Assembly: GCA_903858115.1 (NCBI GenBank)
Contig: CAIOHR010000257.1
Coordinates: forward strand, 1-40,207
Direction: 5' to 3'
Source of the DNA: an uncultured Pirellula sp.
Lineage (GTDB): Bacteria; Planctomycetota; Planctomycetia; Pirellulales; Pirellulaceae
Length of the DNA stretch: 40,207 nucleotides
The notes under the pieces were generated by a model that saw only the letters and a program-made list of their open reading frames with translations, made no database searches and was not told the origin of the DNA. A program made the translations under genes and the position numbers. This document shows, one piece after another, positions 22,490 through 31,477 of the stretch; position 1 is the first letter of the stretch; each line of letters opens with the position of its first letter.

Positions 22490-22882
22490 TCATATGGTGT
22501 GAACGGCCTTTGCAATGACCCCGGCGTAGTAACCGTGCTCACGGAGTACCTCGACGAGCGTCGGTACATCGCGGCGTATGGGGTTGAATCCGAGTGCTCC
22601 GTTGCGATGCGGAACTCGGCCCGTCATCAGTGCCGACCGACCGGGCTGGCAGATCGGTACAGTGACATGGCCATTAACAAAACGGTGCGATGACTTGGCA
22701 AAAGCATCGAGATTCGGGGTAGCGCCAAGCGTACAGCCGTTCCATCCGCCGGAGTCTGCATTCATGTCGTCGGCTGTGACAACAAGCAAGTTCAACGGCT
22801 TATCTAATTCGACGGCGCTTGCAACGTTGCACGCGAGGCCATGCAGAGTGGCGATGATGATGATGTACAAAAGTTTATACAT
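22490..22882 (-). pseudogene. Sulfatase, N-terminal third only
   Basis: The 130-residue frame starts with a signal peptide (LLYIIIIATLHGLACNVASA) and then NLLVVTADDMNADSGGWNGC, the calcium-binding Asp pair of sulfatases. It continues to VPICQPGRSALMTGRVPHRN, in which Cys78-x-Pro-x-Arg82 is the formylglycine motif. It ends abruptly after GYYAGVIAKAVHT, where a sulfatase should go on for 300 or more residues. No in-phase continuation is found downstream. It follows the alpha/beta hydrolase by 71 bases in the same direction, so it was probably the last gene of the sulfatase operon before a deletion. Confidence 0.82.
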
Positions 22883-22953
22883 GGGTAGTATCGGACTCTC
22901 AATCTAGCTTACATGGATGGAAAAAATAGGCTGGGCACAACGCATGCCTGACA

Positions 22954-23847
22954 TCAGTGAAGCCCGGGAAGCCAGTGGTTGCCGCGCATCCAATCAGCGA
23001 CACGATCCATGAAGTGATCTGCGGCCCCACCTTTGTTGACAAAGCCATGCGCTCCCATTTGAAAAACATGAAGCTCCACCGGGATGTTGGCTGTTCGCCA
23101 TGCCAAGAATGTTTTGACTGACGTCTCGTAAGCCTGATCGTCCGCCGCGATCGCCAGGAACAAGGGTGGTGCATCTTTAGGTACGCTGACCGTTTGAGTA
23201 GCACTGCCTGCTCCGTAAATCAACGCGACGAAATTGGGGCGCGTGGCTGCGTCGCCCGCCATCGCCGCTCGAGCCGGTCCACCCCCTGCGGAGAAACCAA
23301 TCATACCGATGCGGTTCGATTGGATCTTGAACTCAGCGGCCCTTGTCCGTACCAACTCCATGGCCTTGATTCCATCCTGTCCAGCGAGTTCGCGAATGTT
23401 TTGCCCTGACTGCGGCCCTTTGGTCGATGGCTCGGATGTATCCGCACCAGGGCCGGTGTGAATGAGCCGATACTTGAGCACAAACGCATCGACACCAAAA
23501 TCGTTCAGCTTCTTCGCAATGTCGACACCTTCATAGCTCATCATCAAGGATTTGGTCCCTCCGCCAGGCGCTACAATCATCGCCGTTCCAGTTGGATTTG
23601 GGGCGGGAAAATATAGCAGGCTTGGACGTACAACATTCTTTAGCTGCGGCCCCGACTTGCCTTGAACTACTAACTCAGAGTAGTCCCATTTTTCCGAGCC
23701 TGGAGCAACTCCCGAATAAAGAGGAAACTCCTTCGCTTCACCGAATGAAATCAGAGCTGTTGTCGTCTGCGCAAAGGCATCACTAAACAATGCCATAAAC
23801 ACCATCGCGAACATTGCCACACTTCGTAGCCTTAGTTTAAATTTCAT
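22954..23847 (-). CDS. Secreted alpha/beta hydrolase (esterase-like)
   Basis: Start at the ATG at 23847, which has AAAGAGGA six bases upstream; the open frame extends 16 codons further. The 297-residue protein has a signal peptide (to about FSDAFA), an oxyanion-hole region APGGGTKSLMMSYEG, the nucleophile elbow IGFSAGG (Ser186), an acid in LAIAADDQAYE and the catalytic His in QMGAHGF. This is the layout of BD-FAE/acetyl-esterase-like hydrolases, which are often found with polysaccharide utilisation genes and remove acetyl or similar esters. It follows the sulfatase by 19 bases, so the two are co-transcribed. Confidence 0.85.
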   Translation of the reverse strand: MKFKLRLRSVAMFAMVFMALFSDAFAQTTTALISFGEAKEFPLYSGVAPGSEKWDYSELVVQGKSGPQLKNVVRPSLLYFPAPNPTGTAMIVAPGGGTKSLMMSYEGVDIAKKLNDFGVDAFVLKYRLIHTGPGADTSEPSTKGPQSGQNIRELAGQDGIKAMELVRTRAAEFKIQSNRIGMIGFSAGGGPARAAMAGDAATRPNFVALIYGAGSATQTVSVPKDAPPLFLAIAADDQAYETSVKTFLAWRTANIPVELHVFQMGAHGFVNKGGAADHFMDRVADWMRGNHWLPGLH

Positions 23848-23866
23848 CGTGTCCTCTTTTTGCAAG

Positions 23867-25240
23867 TTAACGGAGTGTCTTTCTCTCGTTTTCACACAGT
23901 TCTCGAAGCTCCGCTAATCGCTGCGAGTGCTCCGCGATCGAAGCCAGGTTCTTTCGTTCAAGCGGATCATTTTCCAAGTCAAACAACTGCTCAGCCACAG
24001 GTACAATGTCAGGATACCGTATGTACTTCCAACGAGTCGTTCGAATGCCTTCGGTCTTCGGAATAGGAGATCGAGGCCGCTCTGTTTGATAGGTATGTTC
24101 GTAGTAGAAGTGTTGACGCCATGAAACAGATTCGTTCTTGACCATTGGCACCAAGCTTTTTCCTTGCATCGATTGGGGTGCAACCAAACCTGCCAATGCG
24201 AGCAACGTCGGAGCAAGATCGATACTCAACACCATTTCATCCCTTCGAGTCCCAGCTAGCTTTTGGTCCACTCTCGGGTCGTAGATGATCATTGGAACGC
24301 GAATCGAGTTCTCGTACATCAGCCATTTCCCGGAAAGGCCATGATCGCCCAAAAGACTGCCATGGTCCGAGGAGAAGATGACGACTGTATTATCATCTAA
24401 CTTGAGTCGTTCGAGTTCACCCAGGATTTTTCCAACGGCTTGGTCGGCTCGTGTGATCAAACGATAGGCAGTTTTCATTTCCGATTGGGAACCTGCGTCC
24501 CGCTTGAGTCGCTTCTGGCTGCCGTCTGCTCCGAGCGACTTGCGAATGAACTCAGGTTGAGCTGCAAAGTCCTCTTCGGTGCAGGTAGGAGATAAGGGAA
24601 GGTCGGCAGATTCGTAAGGGTCCGGCACATTGGGATCGAAATAGTTGAATGGTCCGTGCGGTTCCTTAAACGCGAGCGTCAAGCAGAATGGCTTCTCTTG
24701 CTTATGGGATTGCAAAAACTCGATCGCCTTTTGAGTCATGACGTCGGTCAGATAGCGAGGCTTGCCATCGATGTCTTGGCGAAAATTGATGCCTTGATCG
24801 AATCCGTACCATAGATCAAACTTTGCTGCGGGGAGCGAAAGCTCGCGACTGCTCTTACCAGGGTTTCCAATTGCATACTTCCCGAGGAATCCTGTTCGAT
24901 ACCCTGCCTTTCTTAGGATGGCAGGGTAAGTTTGATCGAAGGCTTCAGACGAAAGGGGCTCGATGAAGTCGCGAATGCCGTGCCTGACCATATGCTGGCC
25001 CGTCAGTATGCAAGCTCGATTGCAACAACAAATAGCTGTCGTAACAAAAGCGTTGTTGAACAGTGTCCCACGCTGGGCAAGACGATCCAGATTGGGCGTT
25101 TGGATGTGTAAATTCCCCATAACGCCCAAGCAATTTTGGGGCTGGTCGTCCGTATACATCAAGATGATGTTGGGACGGCGCTCTTGTGCATTCAGGGACG
25201 CGCAAGCGACAAGTAAAAGGATGATTGCAGTAAGTTTCAC
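23867..25240 (-). CDS. Secreted sulfatase (S1 family)
   Basis: The 457-residue protein has a signal peptide (IILLLVACASLNA) and the family S1 signatures: RPNIILMYTDDQ (Asp31, Asp32), the formylglycine motif as CCCNR (Cys71 to Arg75, then ACILTGQ), AGYRTGFLGKY, and VVIFSSDHGSLLGDHGLSGK with the second metal ligands. The Cys is followed by Cys-Cys-Asn instead of the usual S/A-P-S/A; CCSSR-type variants occur in some S1 subfamilies, and Cys71 remains the residue to be converted. It should remove sulfate esters from a polysaccharide outside the cytoplasm. It lies in an operon with the DUF1501, cytochrome and esterase genes. Confidence 0.93.
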   Translation of the reverse strand: MKLTAIILLLVACASLNAQERRPNIILMYTDDQPQNCLGVMGNLHIQTPNLDRLAQRGTLFNNAFVTTAICCCNRACILTGQHMVRHGIRDFIEPLSSEAFDQTYPAILRKAGYRTGFLGKYAIGNPGKSSRELSLPAAKFDLWYGFDQGINFRQDIDGKPRYLTDVMTQKAIEFLQSHKQEKPFCLTLAFKEPHGPFNYFDPNVPDPYESADLPLSPTCTEEDFAAQPEFIRKSLGADGSQKRLKRDAGSQSEMKTAYRLITRADQAVGKILGELERLKLDDNTVVIFSSDHGSLLGDHGLSGKWLMYENSIRVPMIIYDPRVDQKLAGTRRDEMVLSIDLAPTLLALAGLVAPQSMQGKSLVPMVKNESVSWRQHFYYEHTYQTERPRSPIPKTEGIRTTRWKYIRYPDIVPVAEQLFDLENDPLERKNLASIAEHSQRLAELRELCENERKTLR

Positions 25241-25297
25241 GAGAGGCTTGCTCCTCGAGGCAGGTCGAAAGTATCGTAGTGTTCTAAGATAGTATAA

Positions 25298-26716
25298 CTA
25301 CGACCAGATCTCATGGACGACGTTGCCATGTACGTCCGTTAACCGAAAGTCGCGTCCCGCGTAGCGGTACGTTAGCCGTTTGTGATCCAGCCCCAATCCA
25401 TGAAGCAACGTTGCATGCAGATCGTGCATGTGTACGGCTTTTTCGACAGGTTGGTAGCCGAAGTCGTCGGTCGCGCCGTATGTCAAACCACCCTTCACAC
25501 CGCCACCTGCCATCCACATCGTAAACGCTTGCGGATGATGGTTGCGTCCATCGATGTTCTCTGCGGTAGGGGTCCGTCCAAACTCGGCCCCCCACAGCAC
25601 TATGGTATCTTCCAGCAAGCCGCGCCGCGCTAGATCCGTCAGCAATCCAGAGATGGGGCGATCTACTTTGGCAGACTCCGTGACCAGCCCGTCCTTCGAC
25701 TTTTTATGGTGATCCCACGTATAGTCTGTCGAGACCTGAATGTAGCGAACGCCTGCTTCGGCGAATTTGCGAGCTAATAGGCATTGCCGTCCAAAGTTAT
25801 CGGTTGGCTCCGCGCCAATGCCGTATAGATCCTGCGTTTCTTTCGTTTCATCCTCCATGTTCATAACTTCGGGAACGTTCGCCTGCATGCGGAATGCAAG
25901 TTCATAGTTGGCGATGAGCCCTTCGATTCCTTGGTCTTCCGATGCTTCCTTCAAGTGCTCGCGATTGAGCGATTGGATCAGGTCCAGTTGTTGCCTTTGC
26001 AAGGTCGAAGGGATACGAGTGTTGCCAACGTTCAACACGCTGGCTTGTTTGATCGGAGTCTCCGCCGAACCGATGGCTGTCCCTTGATGGATTGCTGGCA
26101 GAAATGCGCTGCCATAGTTTTGGACGCCACCGTGACCGCGTGGTGGGGATATGGTGATGTAGGCAGGCAGGGTATCGCTTTCGCATCCCAACCCGTAACT
26201 GAGCCAAGAACCGACACTGGGGCGAACCAGATTCGCTTGCCCCGTATGCAAACGGAGCAACGCTTCACCGTGTGCAGTCCCCTCGGTATGCATCGATCGA
26301 ATAACGCATAGCCGATCCGCCTGTTTGGCGAGATGCGGGAACAGATCGCTCATCCAAACGCCACTCTGACCATGCTGGGCAAAACGAAAGGGCGAGCCTA
26401 AGACTTTCCCAGATTTGGACTGGTCACGGGTCGAGATTCCAGGTGGCAGTGGTTTGCCGTCGTGTTCGTTGAGCATCGGCTTAGGATCGAACGTATCCAC
26501 GTGGCTTGGCCCGCCCCACATAAAGAGGAAAATGATACGTTTGGCCCTCGCGGGGAAATGCGGCAGTTTTGGCGATAGAGGACTCTCCGAAAAGGCAGGT
26601 GTGGCCTGAACCCCATTGGAAAGCATTGCGGCCAAGGCAAGCTGCCCGATCCCGCATGCGCTTTTGCGAAGCATGGCTCGGCGAGTGGATCGTAGTGAAA
26701 ATCGATTGCAAGGCAT
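25298..26716 (-). CDS. DUF1501 protein, Tat-exported
   Basis: The 472-residue protein begins with a twin-arginine-type leader (STRRAMLRKSACGIGQLALA) and then has the DUF1501 sequences: AKRIIFLFMWGGPSHVDTFD, RQCLLARKFAEAGVRYIQVS, LWGAEFGRTPTAENIDGRNH, and a C-terminal HATLLHGLGLDHKRLTYRYAG. DUF1501 proteins are sulfatase-fold-related and are almost always paired with the cytochrome/DUF1549/DUF1553 protein in planctomycetes; the joint function is unknown but linked to polysaccharide breakdown. It starts nine bases after the stop of that partner. Confidence 0.93.
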   Translation of the reverse strand: MPCNRFSLRSTRRAMLRKSACGIGQLALAAMLSNGVQATPAFSESPLSPKLPHFPARAKRIIFLFMWGGPSHVDTFDPKPMLNEHDGKPLPPGISTRDQSKSGKVLGSPFRFAQHGQSGVWMSDLFPHLAKQADRLCVIRSMHTEGTAHGEALLRLHTGQANLVRPSVGSWLSYGLGCESDTLPAYITISPPRGHGGVQNYGSAFLPAIHQGTAIGSAETPIKQASVLNVGNTRIPSTLQRQQLDLIQSLNREHLKEASEDQGIEGLIANYELAFRMQANVPEVMNMEDETKETQDLYGIGAEPTDNFGRQCLLARKFAEAGVRYIQVSTDYTWDHHKKSKDGLVTESAKVDRPISGLLTDLARRGLLEDTIVLWGAEFGRTPTAENIDGRNHHPQAFTMWMAGGGVKGGLTYGATDDFGYQPVEKAVHMHDLHATLLHGLGLDHKRLTYRYAGRDFRLTDVHGNVVHEIWS

Positions 26717-26725
26717 AATGGAACC

Positions 26726-29239
26726 CTACTCCAGAAATTGAAAACGACTCGAAGCAAACAACGCATGGCAGGCGATCGCCAAAGCACGTAACTCTTGATT
26801 TCCAGGACTATCCGGTGTTGGCTGGTCCGAACCTTGTTTCAAAAAAATTCGCATGGATTCCCGTTCGCTTTCTGTGGCCGTAGCGTTGAGAATCCTCTTG
26901 AACATACTGTCGATTTTGGCGTCATCATCGTTGCTCGCAATGTCGGCAAGAATACGTCGAGCGGTCTGTTCGGCGGCGTCCATCACCATGGTGTCATTGA
27001 GCAAGAAGAGCCCCTGCGTTGGAACAATAGTTTTGGAACGTGCACCGGTAGTCGACTGCGGGTCCGCGAAATCGAATACTTGAAAGATTTCCGGCAAGTC
27101 ATTTCGGATGACCGGCAAGTAAACGCTTCGACATGAAAAGTCCGTTCGGCGTCGAACTTTATTCGCACCCACTGCGGTCGCTTGATCACCGAGATAGTCC
27201 ACCGTTGAATCGACTGGCTTCCAATCCAATGTGCCAGCAGCAGTCAACATCGCGTCCCTAAACGATTCCGGATCCAGTCTTCGCCGATGCGCTCGCCATA
27301 GATATCGATTATCCGGATCGATCGAGTAGTTCACGTTATCGAAAGCGCTGCTCTTGCGAAACGTATTGCTCAAGACGATCTTTCTAACCAGAGTCTTTAC
27401 CGACCACCCCGAGTCGATAAGCTCCCGAGCCAAATAGTCGAGCAGCTCAGGGTGCGTCGGCGGTTCGCCTGTACGGCCAAAGTTGTCGACGGTACGAACC
27501 AGACCAACTCCCATCAAGTGATGCCAAATGCGGTTGGCTTGTACGCGTGCTACCAAATGTGAGGCTCTGGAGTCTGAATCGGTAAGCCAACGGCCAAACG
27601 CAATGCGGCCACTCTCTTTGGCGGGGATGGCAATCGGTTGGTTGTCCGTAAGGACTTTCAAGCCACCACGTGGCACAACGTCTCCCAATCGATCGAATTG
27701 GCCAGCGAGCCGAATGCTCTCATCACCCGGTTCATCTATGTCCGCCGGTATCATCGCGCGTGGTGGTATCTTCGGTGGAGTGTTGATCGCGGTCGTCAAT
27801 TTTTCGACGAAGGCTTCTTGAGCCGCGATACGTTTGTCGATCGGATGGCTTGGGTCTAATGCGTTCTTCGCGATCCCTTCTGCGTTATTGAGCAATGTTT
27901 CGGGAAGTTCCTCGCAAGCATTCTGCTGAAGGGCTTTGAGTACTGCAGCGGCCTGTGTCTTTTTCTTCTTGAGCTCCGGCTGCTCTCGCCAGTATTCTTC
28001 GTACGCATTGTCTGATGATTCACCGTCGGCACCTAGTCCGACCAATCGCTCCATAACACGTTGCTCTCCGAGCATATGTCGCTTCTCCATCACTTTGGTC
28101 GAGGCGAAGATTCCAGCGATTGCATAGTAGTCAGCGGTGGGAATGGGATCGAACTTATGATCATGACATTTTGCACAGCCAAGAGTCTGACCGAGGAACG
28201 CGCGACCGATGGTATCGATTTGCTCGTCCGCAACTTCCATGCGTTGGTTTTTTTCATTGTTACCCAGCAGGACTTTGGGGCCGATGGCTAAGAAGCCAGC
28301 TGCAATACGTTGTTGGTCTCGTTGTGCAATGGAGTCGTAGGGAAGCAGATCACCCGCTACTTGTTCTAAAAGAAATTGATCAAATGGCTTGTCGTCGTTG
28401 ATTTGAGTAAACACCCAATTACGATATCGCCACGCTTCGCGGAACAGAAAGTTCTCATCAAGCCCATTCGAATCCGCATACCGAGCTAGGTCGAGCCAAT
28501 GCCTCCCCCATCGTTCGCCGAATTGGGGTGAGGTCAACAAGCGATCAACTACGCTTTCAAACGCGTCCGGTGATTCATCTTTCAAGAATGCTTCGACTTC
28601 CTCGGTCGATGGTGGAGCCCCTCTTAGCTGGAAGTAGACTCGCTTGAGAAGATCGACGGGATCTGCATCGAGCGTTGAGCTCAAGCCTTTCTCGATGAGA
28701 CCTTCTGCAATAAACGTATCGATGGTAGAGCGAGTAGGTGGTAACGAGGGTATTTGCGAAAGCACGGTTTGGGGCAAGTGCGTACCGAGGTGTTTGAAAG
28801 CCCAATGGTCTCGACCGGCAACAGGGTCGGAGGGGTCGTGCAAAGTGGTAGTGTCGGCTTCCTTTGGCCCTGGTGCTCCCATCCGGACCCAATTCTCGAA
28901 GTGCACAATCTCGTCGGCAGAAAGCGGCTTAACCGGGGGCATTTGCAAGCTTGAGTCGTCGTATCGAATCGCCCGAATGAGTAGGCTTGCATCGAGATTT
29001 CCAGGGACGACGCTGAGCCCGCTTTCACCTCCTTCAAGCCAACCCTCGCGGCTATCGAGCAAAAGTCGTCCCTCAACCTCTTTGGATCGTTTCGAATGGC
29101 ATTGATAACAATGCTTGGCGAGAAGTGGCCGAACCTGCTTTTCGAAATACTCCATGCCCACTGCGTTTGGATCATCGGAAGCGACGGCAGTGTGAGCAAA
29201 AAGCAAGATCAACGACAAGCCGATAGTATGCGTGAGCAT
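26726..29239 (-). CDS. Planctomycete cytochrome-c / DUF1549 / DUF1553 protein
   Basis: Start chosen at the ATG at 29239, which opens a signal peptide (LTHTIGLSLILLFAHTAVA); the frame runs 30 codons further up without signal-like sequence. The 837-residue protein has a PSCyt1 haem motif CYQCH (Cys44, Cys47, His48), then DUF1549 (WGRHWLDLARYADSNGLDEN), a second CxxCH as CAKCHDHKFDPI, and DUF1553 (ARVQANRIWHHLMGVGLVRT, LLDYLARELIDSGWSVK). It should be an exported haem protein, possibly a dehydrogenase or electron-transfer partner in polysaccharide oxidation. First gene of the four-gene operon with DUF1501, sulfatase and hydrolase. Confidence 0.93.
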   Translation of the reverse strand: MLTHTIGLSLILLFAHTAVASDDPNAVGMEYFEKQVRPLLAKHCYQCHSKRSKEVEGRLLLDSREGWLEGGESGLSVVPGNLDASLLIRAIRYDDSSLQMPPVKPLSADEIVHFENWVRMGAPGPKEADTTTLHDPSDPVAGRDHWAFKHLGTHLPQTVLSQIPSLPPTRSTIDTFIAEGLIEKGLSSTLDADPVDLLKRVYFQLRGAPPSTEEVEAFLKDESPDAFESVVDRLLTSPQFGERWGRHWLDLARYADSNGLDENFLFREAWRYRNWVFTQINDDKPFDQFLLEQVAGDLLPYDSIAQRDQQRIAAGFLAIGPKVLLGNNEKNQRMEVADEQIDTIGRAFLGQTLGCAKCHDHKFDPIPTADYYAIAGIFASTKVMEKRHMLGEQRVMERLVGLGADGESSDNAYEEYWREQPELKKKKTQAAAVLKALQQNACEELPETLLNNAEGIAKNALDPSHPIDKRIAAQEAFVEKLTTAINTPPKIPPRAMIPADIDEPGDESIRLAGQFDRLGDVVPRGGLKVLTDNQPIAIPAKESGRIAFGRWLTDSDSRASHLVARVQANRIWHHLMGVGLVRTVDNFGRTGEPPTHPELLDYLARELIDSGWSVKTLVRKIVLSNTFRKSSAFDNVNYSIDPDNRYLWRAHRRRLDPESFRDAMLTAAGTLDWKPVDSTVDYLGDQATAVGANKVRRRTDFSCRSVYLPVIRNDLPEIFQVFDFADPQSTTGARSKTIVPTQGLFLLNDTMVMDAAEQTARRILADIASNDDDAKIDSMFKRILNATATESERESMRIFLKQGSDQPTPDSPGNQELRALAIACHALFASSRFQFLE

Positions 29240-29403
29240 GGCTCGTATAGGCTGCAAAATGAACCTCGCACGGTTCTTGGATTCAAAGGAATGGGAGGGA
29301 ATATCCCTTTCAGGTAGGAAGCAAATCATAGATTAGTTCATCGGCAAGATTGTCGCAATGTGAGCGTTAAGGTGATCGGCAGCATTAGATTTATCGTAAT
29401 GGG

Positions 29404-29445
29404 ATTCGCCAGAATTCCAATTTCACGCGGGGAATTCTGGCGAAT
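29404..29445. repeat. 15-bp perfect inverted repeat
   Basis: ATTCGCCAGAATTCC (29404-29418) and GGAATTCTGGCGAAT (29431-29445) form a perfect stem with a 12-base loop. It lies just after the sulfatase fragment stop at 29450. It could act as a transcription terminator, although no T-run follows, or be one copy of a dispersed palindromic (REP-like) element. I recall GAATTCTGGCGAATTCC-type sequences as frequent in Rhodopirellula genomes, but cannot verify it here; no second copy is in this window. Confidence 0.6.
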
Positions 29446-29449
29446 TCCA

Positions 29450-29845
29450 CTACATCGGGTGAGTTTGCACCTGCCGCTCGCGAAACGGTTGTGAAGTTGT
29501 GCGAGGCCATGCGTCCCACATTGCAGATAACTTCTGAGCCTGAACCGCCTGTTCCTTCGCCAGGTTTTTTTGCTCGGTACGGTCTTTGGCCAAATCGTGA
29601 AGTTCCCAATCACCGGCACGTGCCTTTCGGACCAGTTTCCAATCGCCATCACGCGCCGCGGCATTGCCTGCGTGCTCCCAGAAGAGTCCATCGCGCTCAA
29701 TGGGCTTGTTGCTGAAAGCAGGTACCAAGCTGCGACCTTCGAGCGGCGTCAAAGGCTTTCCGTTCAATTCTGATAGCGAGGTCGCTCCGGCAACATCAAC
29801 ACAGGTTGCCATGATGTCAATCAAGTGTGCCGGTTGCTCTCGCAA
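29450..29845 (-). pseudogene. Sulfatase, C-terminal part only
   Basis: The frame reads REQPAHLIDIMATCVDVAGA, LTPLEGRSLVPAF, LFWEHAGNAAARDGDWKLVR and WELHDLAKDRTEQKNLA, the conserved end of arylsulfatases (HL.DI..T..D.AGA, G.SL.P.F, W.WEH.GN.AVR.GDWKL, W.LYD...DR.E..NLA). Everything before the first of these, including the catalytic cysteine, is missing. The upstream side is replaced by the small membrane protein gene at 29817. It is not the missing end of the fragment at 22490, since the intact operon lies between; the two could be halves of one gene split by a large rearrangement. Confidence 0.85.
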
Positions 29846-30083
29846 TTCGCTTTTCGCAGCGAACCCAGCCGGCGATCAAGCCAACGAATCCGCCCACAAT
29901 CGATGCGAGACCCGCACCCAAAGGATCGCCGGGAGACGTTCCGAACAAACCAGCCAGTGCATTTGCACCAATAAAAACACCGATGACAGTCGGAATGATG
30001 AACCACCAAATTCGCGACCGAACGCGTGTGCGCGTTACGGGGCGTACTTCCGACTTTGGGGGTGAGTATGGGTTTTCGTTCAT
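29817..30083 (-). CDS. Small two-segment membrane protein
   Basis: The 88-residue protein starts MNENPYSPPKSEVRP, a NPY-x-x-P start common to many small planctomycete membrane proteins, and has two hydrophobic segments (WWFIIPTVIGVFIGANALAG and ASIVGGFVGLIAGWV). Its last 15 or so residues overlap the sulfatase fragment in another frame, so its original end may have been changed by the junction. No function is known. Confidence 0.6.
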   Translation of the reverse strand: MNENPYSPPKSEVRPVTRTRVRSRIWWFIIPTVIGVFIGANALAGLFGTSPGDPLGAGLASIVGGFVGLIAGWVRCEKRIARATGTLD

Positions 30084-30297
30084 CTGATCTGTGCTTTTAA
30101 CGGCCGCATGCCTGGTAGCGTGGGAATGTTTAGGAAGTAGGCCGGACCTGCGCGGACAGTGGAACCTCCACTTTCGGGTGTCGGAGTTGCGAATAGCATC
30201 ACGCGAGCGGAGGACAAGCCGACCGCATAGATCGGATTGACATCCTTCCTAGACAACAAGAACCCGACTGGGAAACGTATTCTTAAGTAACTATTGA

Positions 30298-30630
30298 CTA
30301 TGTGCCATTCAGTAATTGGAGTTCGTTTTTGTAAACGCAAAGACAGTCCTCGATTTGATGAGGATGTAAGGCAGAGAATTCTGCAGGTAGCTCAGAACAA
30401 AGAGCGTAATCGCCGCCGGTGAATCCAAGAGCACGTGCCCCAACACGAACGCCAGCATGTAAGTAGATATGTTCGGGAGCGAGCTTCAGGAAAGCACCCA
30501 TGCGAAGTGCGGCGTCGTAGATGTAGAGTTCACCGATTCCATGAATCGGTCGCACGGTTTCCTCAATCAGGCAGTACAAGTCGTGGAAGTTGTGGCAAGC
30601 ATGAAGTCGCATTGTTGAAGGGCGATTCAT
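30298..30630 (-). CDS. Conserved-looking hypothetical protein
   Basis: The 110-residue frame contains GIGELYIYDAALRMGAFLKL, PEHIYLHAGVRVGARALGF and a C-terminal LHPHQIEDCLCVYKNEL. I recall this combination (IHGIGELYIYD.A.RIG..L...P..VYLH.G...GA+.LG, then EIED.LC+YK) from a small family of uncharacterised bacterial proteins, so it is likely real. The start could also be the ATG at 30612. Other members may carry a longer N-terminus, so this copy could be truncated. No functional motif is visible, and neither neighbour is related. Confidence 0.6.
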   Translation of the reverse strand: MNRPSTMRLHACHNFHDLYCLIEETVRPIHGIGELYIYDAALRMGAFLKLAPEHIYLHAGVRVGARALGFTGGDYALCSELPAEFSALHPHQIEDCLCVYKNELQLLNGT

Positions 30631-30724
30631 GCAGAGTTAAGTGTCGACGAAGATAAACGCCGTTGATGGTGAGCACGCTTTCCCGATGGAAGTCGTGCCA
30701 ATGCCGCATTCTACAATGCGTCAT

Positions 30725-31225
30725 TTAGTGTATCGAGCTGTTCATGTCGATCCTTCGTTCTGCAATCTTCAGGTCTTTGCTTAGGATTGTGTTTTTGTTT
30801 CGACATGTCTTTCTGTCCTCGGCGTTTGCACTTTTACCAATTGGGACGATGGTGAACCCGGCGGAACCCGAAAGCGATCGAACGACCGTTGAGTACCAGC
30901 AAATTGTATCCGTCTCACGAATCATCAATTCGAACAACCGGAGCTCCGTGGCAAAAACAGCGGTATGGATTCCATTTCTGAGTTCTCTCAGTCGATCGCG
31001 ATCTACCGGTTCGATGTTGCAGACATTCTTAGGCACGTCAGTCACGCGTATGATACGTTCCAATTCAAACGTGGGTGGAGAGTAGTTTGCCACGTCGAAG
31101 ACGACTCCAAATCCACATGTCTGGCATAGTAGACCGATCTGTCCCTTTGACACCGCCCCGCTCTCCGTTCGACAAAAAAGTTTGGACCGACCGGCATCGT
31201 GTGTACCGTCTCGGCGAGTTCCCAA
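30725..31225 (-). CDS. Uncertain hypothetical protein
   Basis: A 166-codon frame with protein-like sequence: QIGLLCQTCGFGVVFDVANY, then FELERIIRVTDVPKNVC and RLFELMIRETDTICWYSTVV. A CxxC pair near the start could be half of a metal site. The opposite strand is also open over 30744-31085 and there is no good ribosome binding site, so this may be chance, but the minus-strand product has the better composition. No family recognised. Confidence 0.35.
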   Translation of the reverse strand: MGTRRDGTHDAGRSKLFCRTESGAVSKGQIGLLCQTCGFGVVFDVANYSPPTFELERIIRVTDVPKNVCNIEPVDRDRLRELRNGIHTAVFATELRLFELMIRETDTICWYSTVVRSLSGSAGFTIVPIGKSANAEDRKTCRNKNTILSKDLKIAERRIDMNSSIH

Positions 31226-31283
31226 AGGTTAGAAGCGAAGAGAGTCTAGAAAATGATTGACGGTTCAGCAACGACCTGCCACG

Positions 31284-31324
31284 ATATGCCGAACGTTTCA
31301 AAACAATATGCCGACATCGGCATA
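31284..31324. promoter_or_regulatory. Operator-like palindrome with an extra half-site
   Basis: TATGCCGACATCGGCATA at 31307-31324 is an 8-bp perfect inverted repeat with a two-base centre. The half-site ATATGCCGA also occurs at 31284-31292, 22 bases before the same half-site in the palindrome. It lies about 150 bases upstream of the DapA-family gene at 31478. This is the pattern of a repressor site (LacI or GntR type), with cooperative binding at a second half-site possible. No regulator gene is recognised next to it. Confidence 0.45.
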
Positions 31325-31477
31325 CTATTTGTTCGCCTAGGGATTTACAGAGGGCAATTTGAACGCGACTCGTCGTGAGAACCGCACAAAAAGATGTGCC
31401 GATTGCGGAGGTTAAGGTGAAATCAAACTCAAGACAATCAAAAACTAAAAACAAACGATCAAGGCGTTCTCACTCGC

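Noticed and set aside
30744..31085. Plus-strand 113-codon frame
   Set aside because: Antisense to the better minus-strand frame at 30725-31225. Its serine- and arginine-rich product looks like a shadow.
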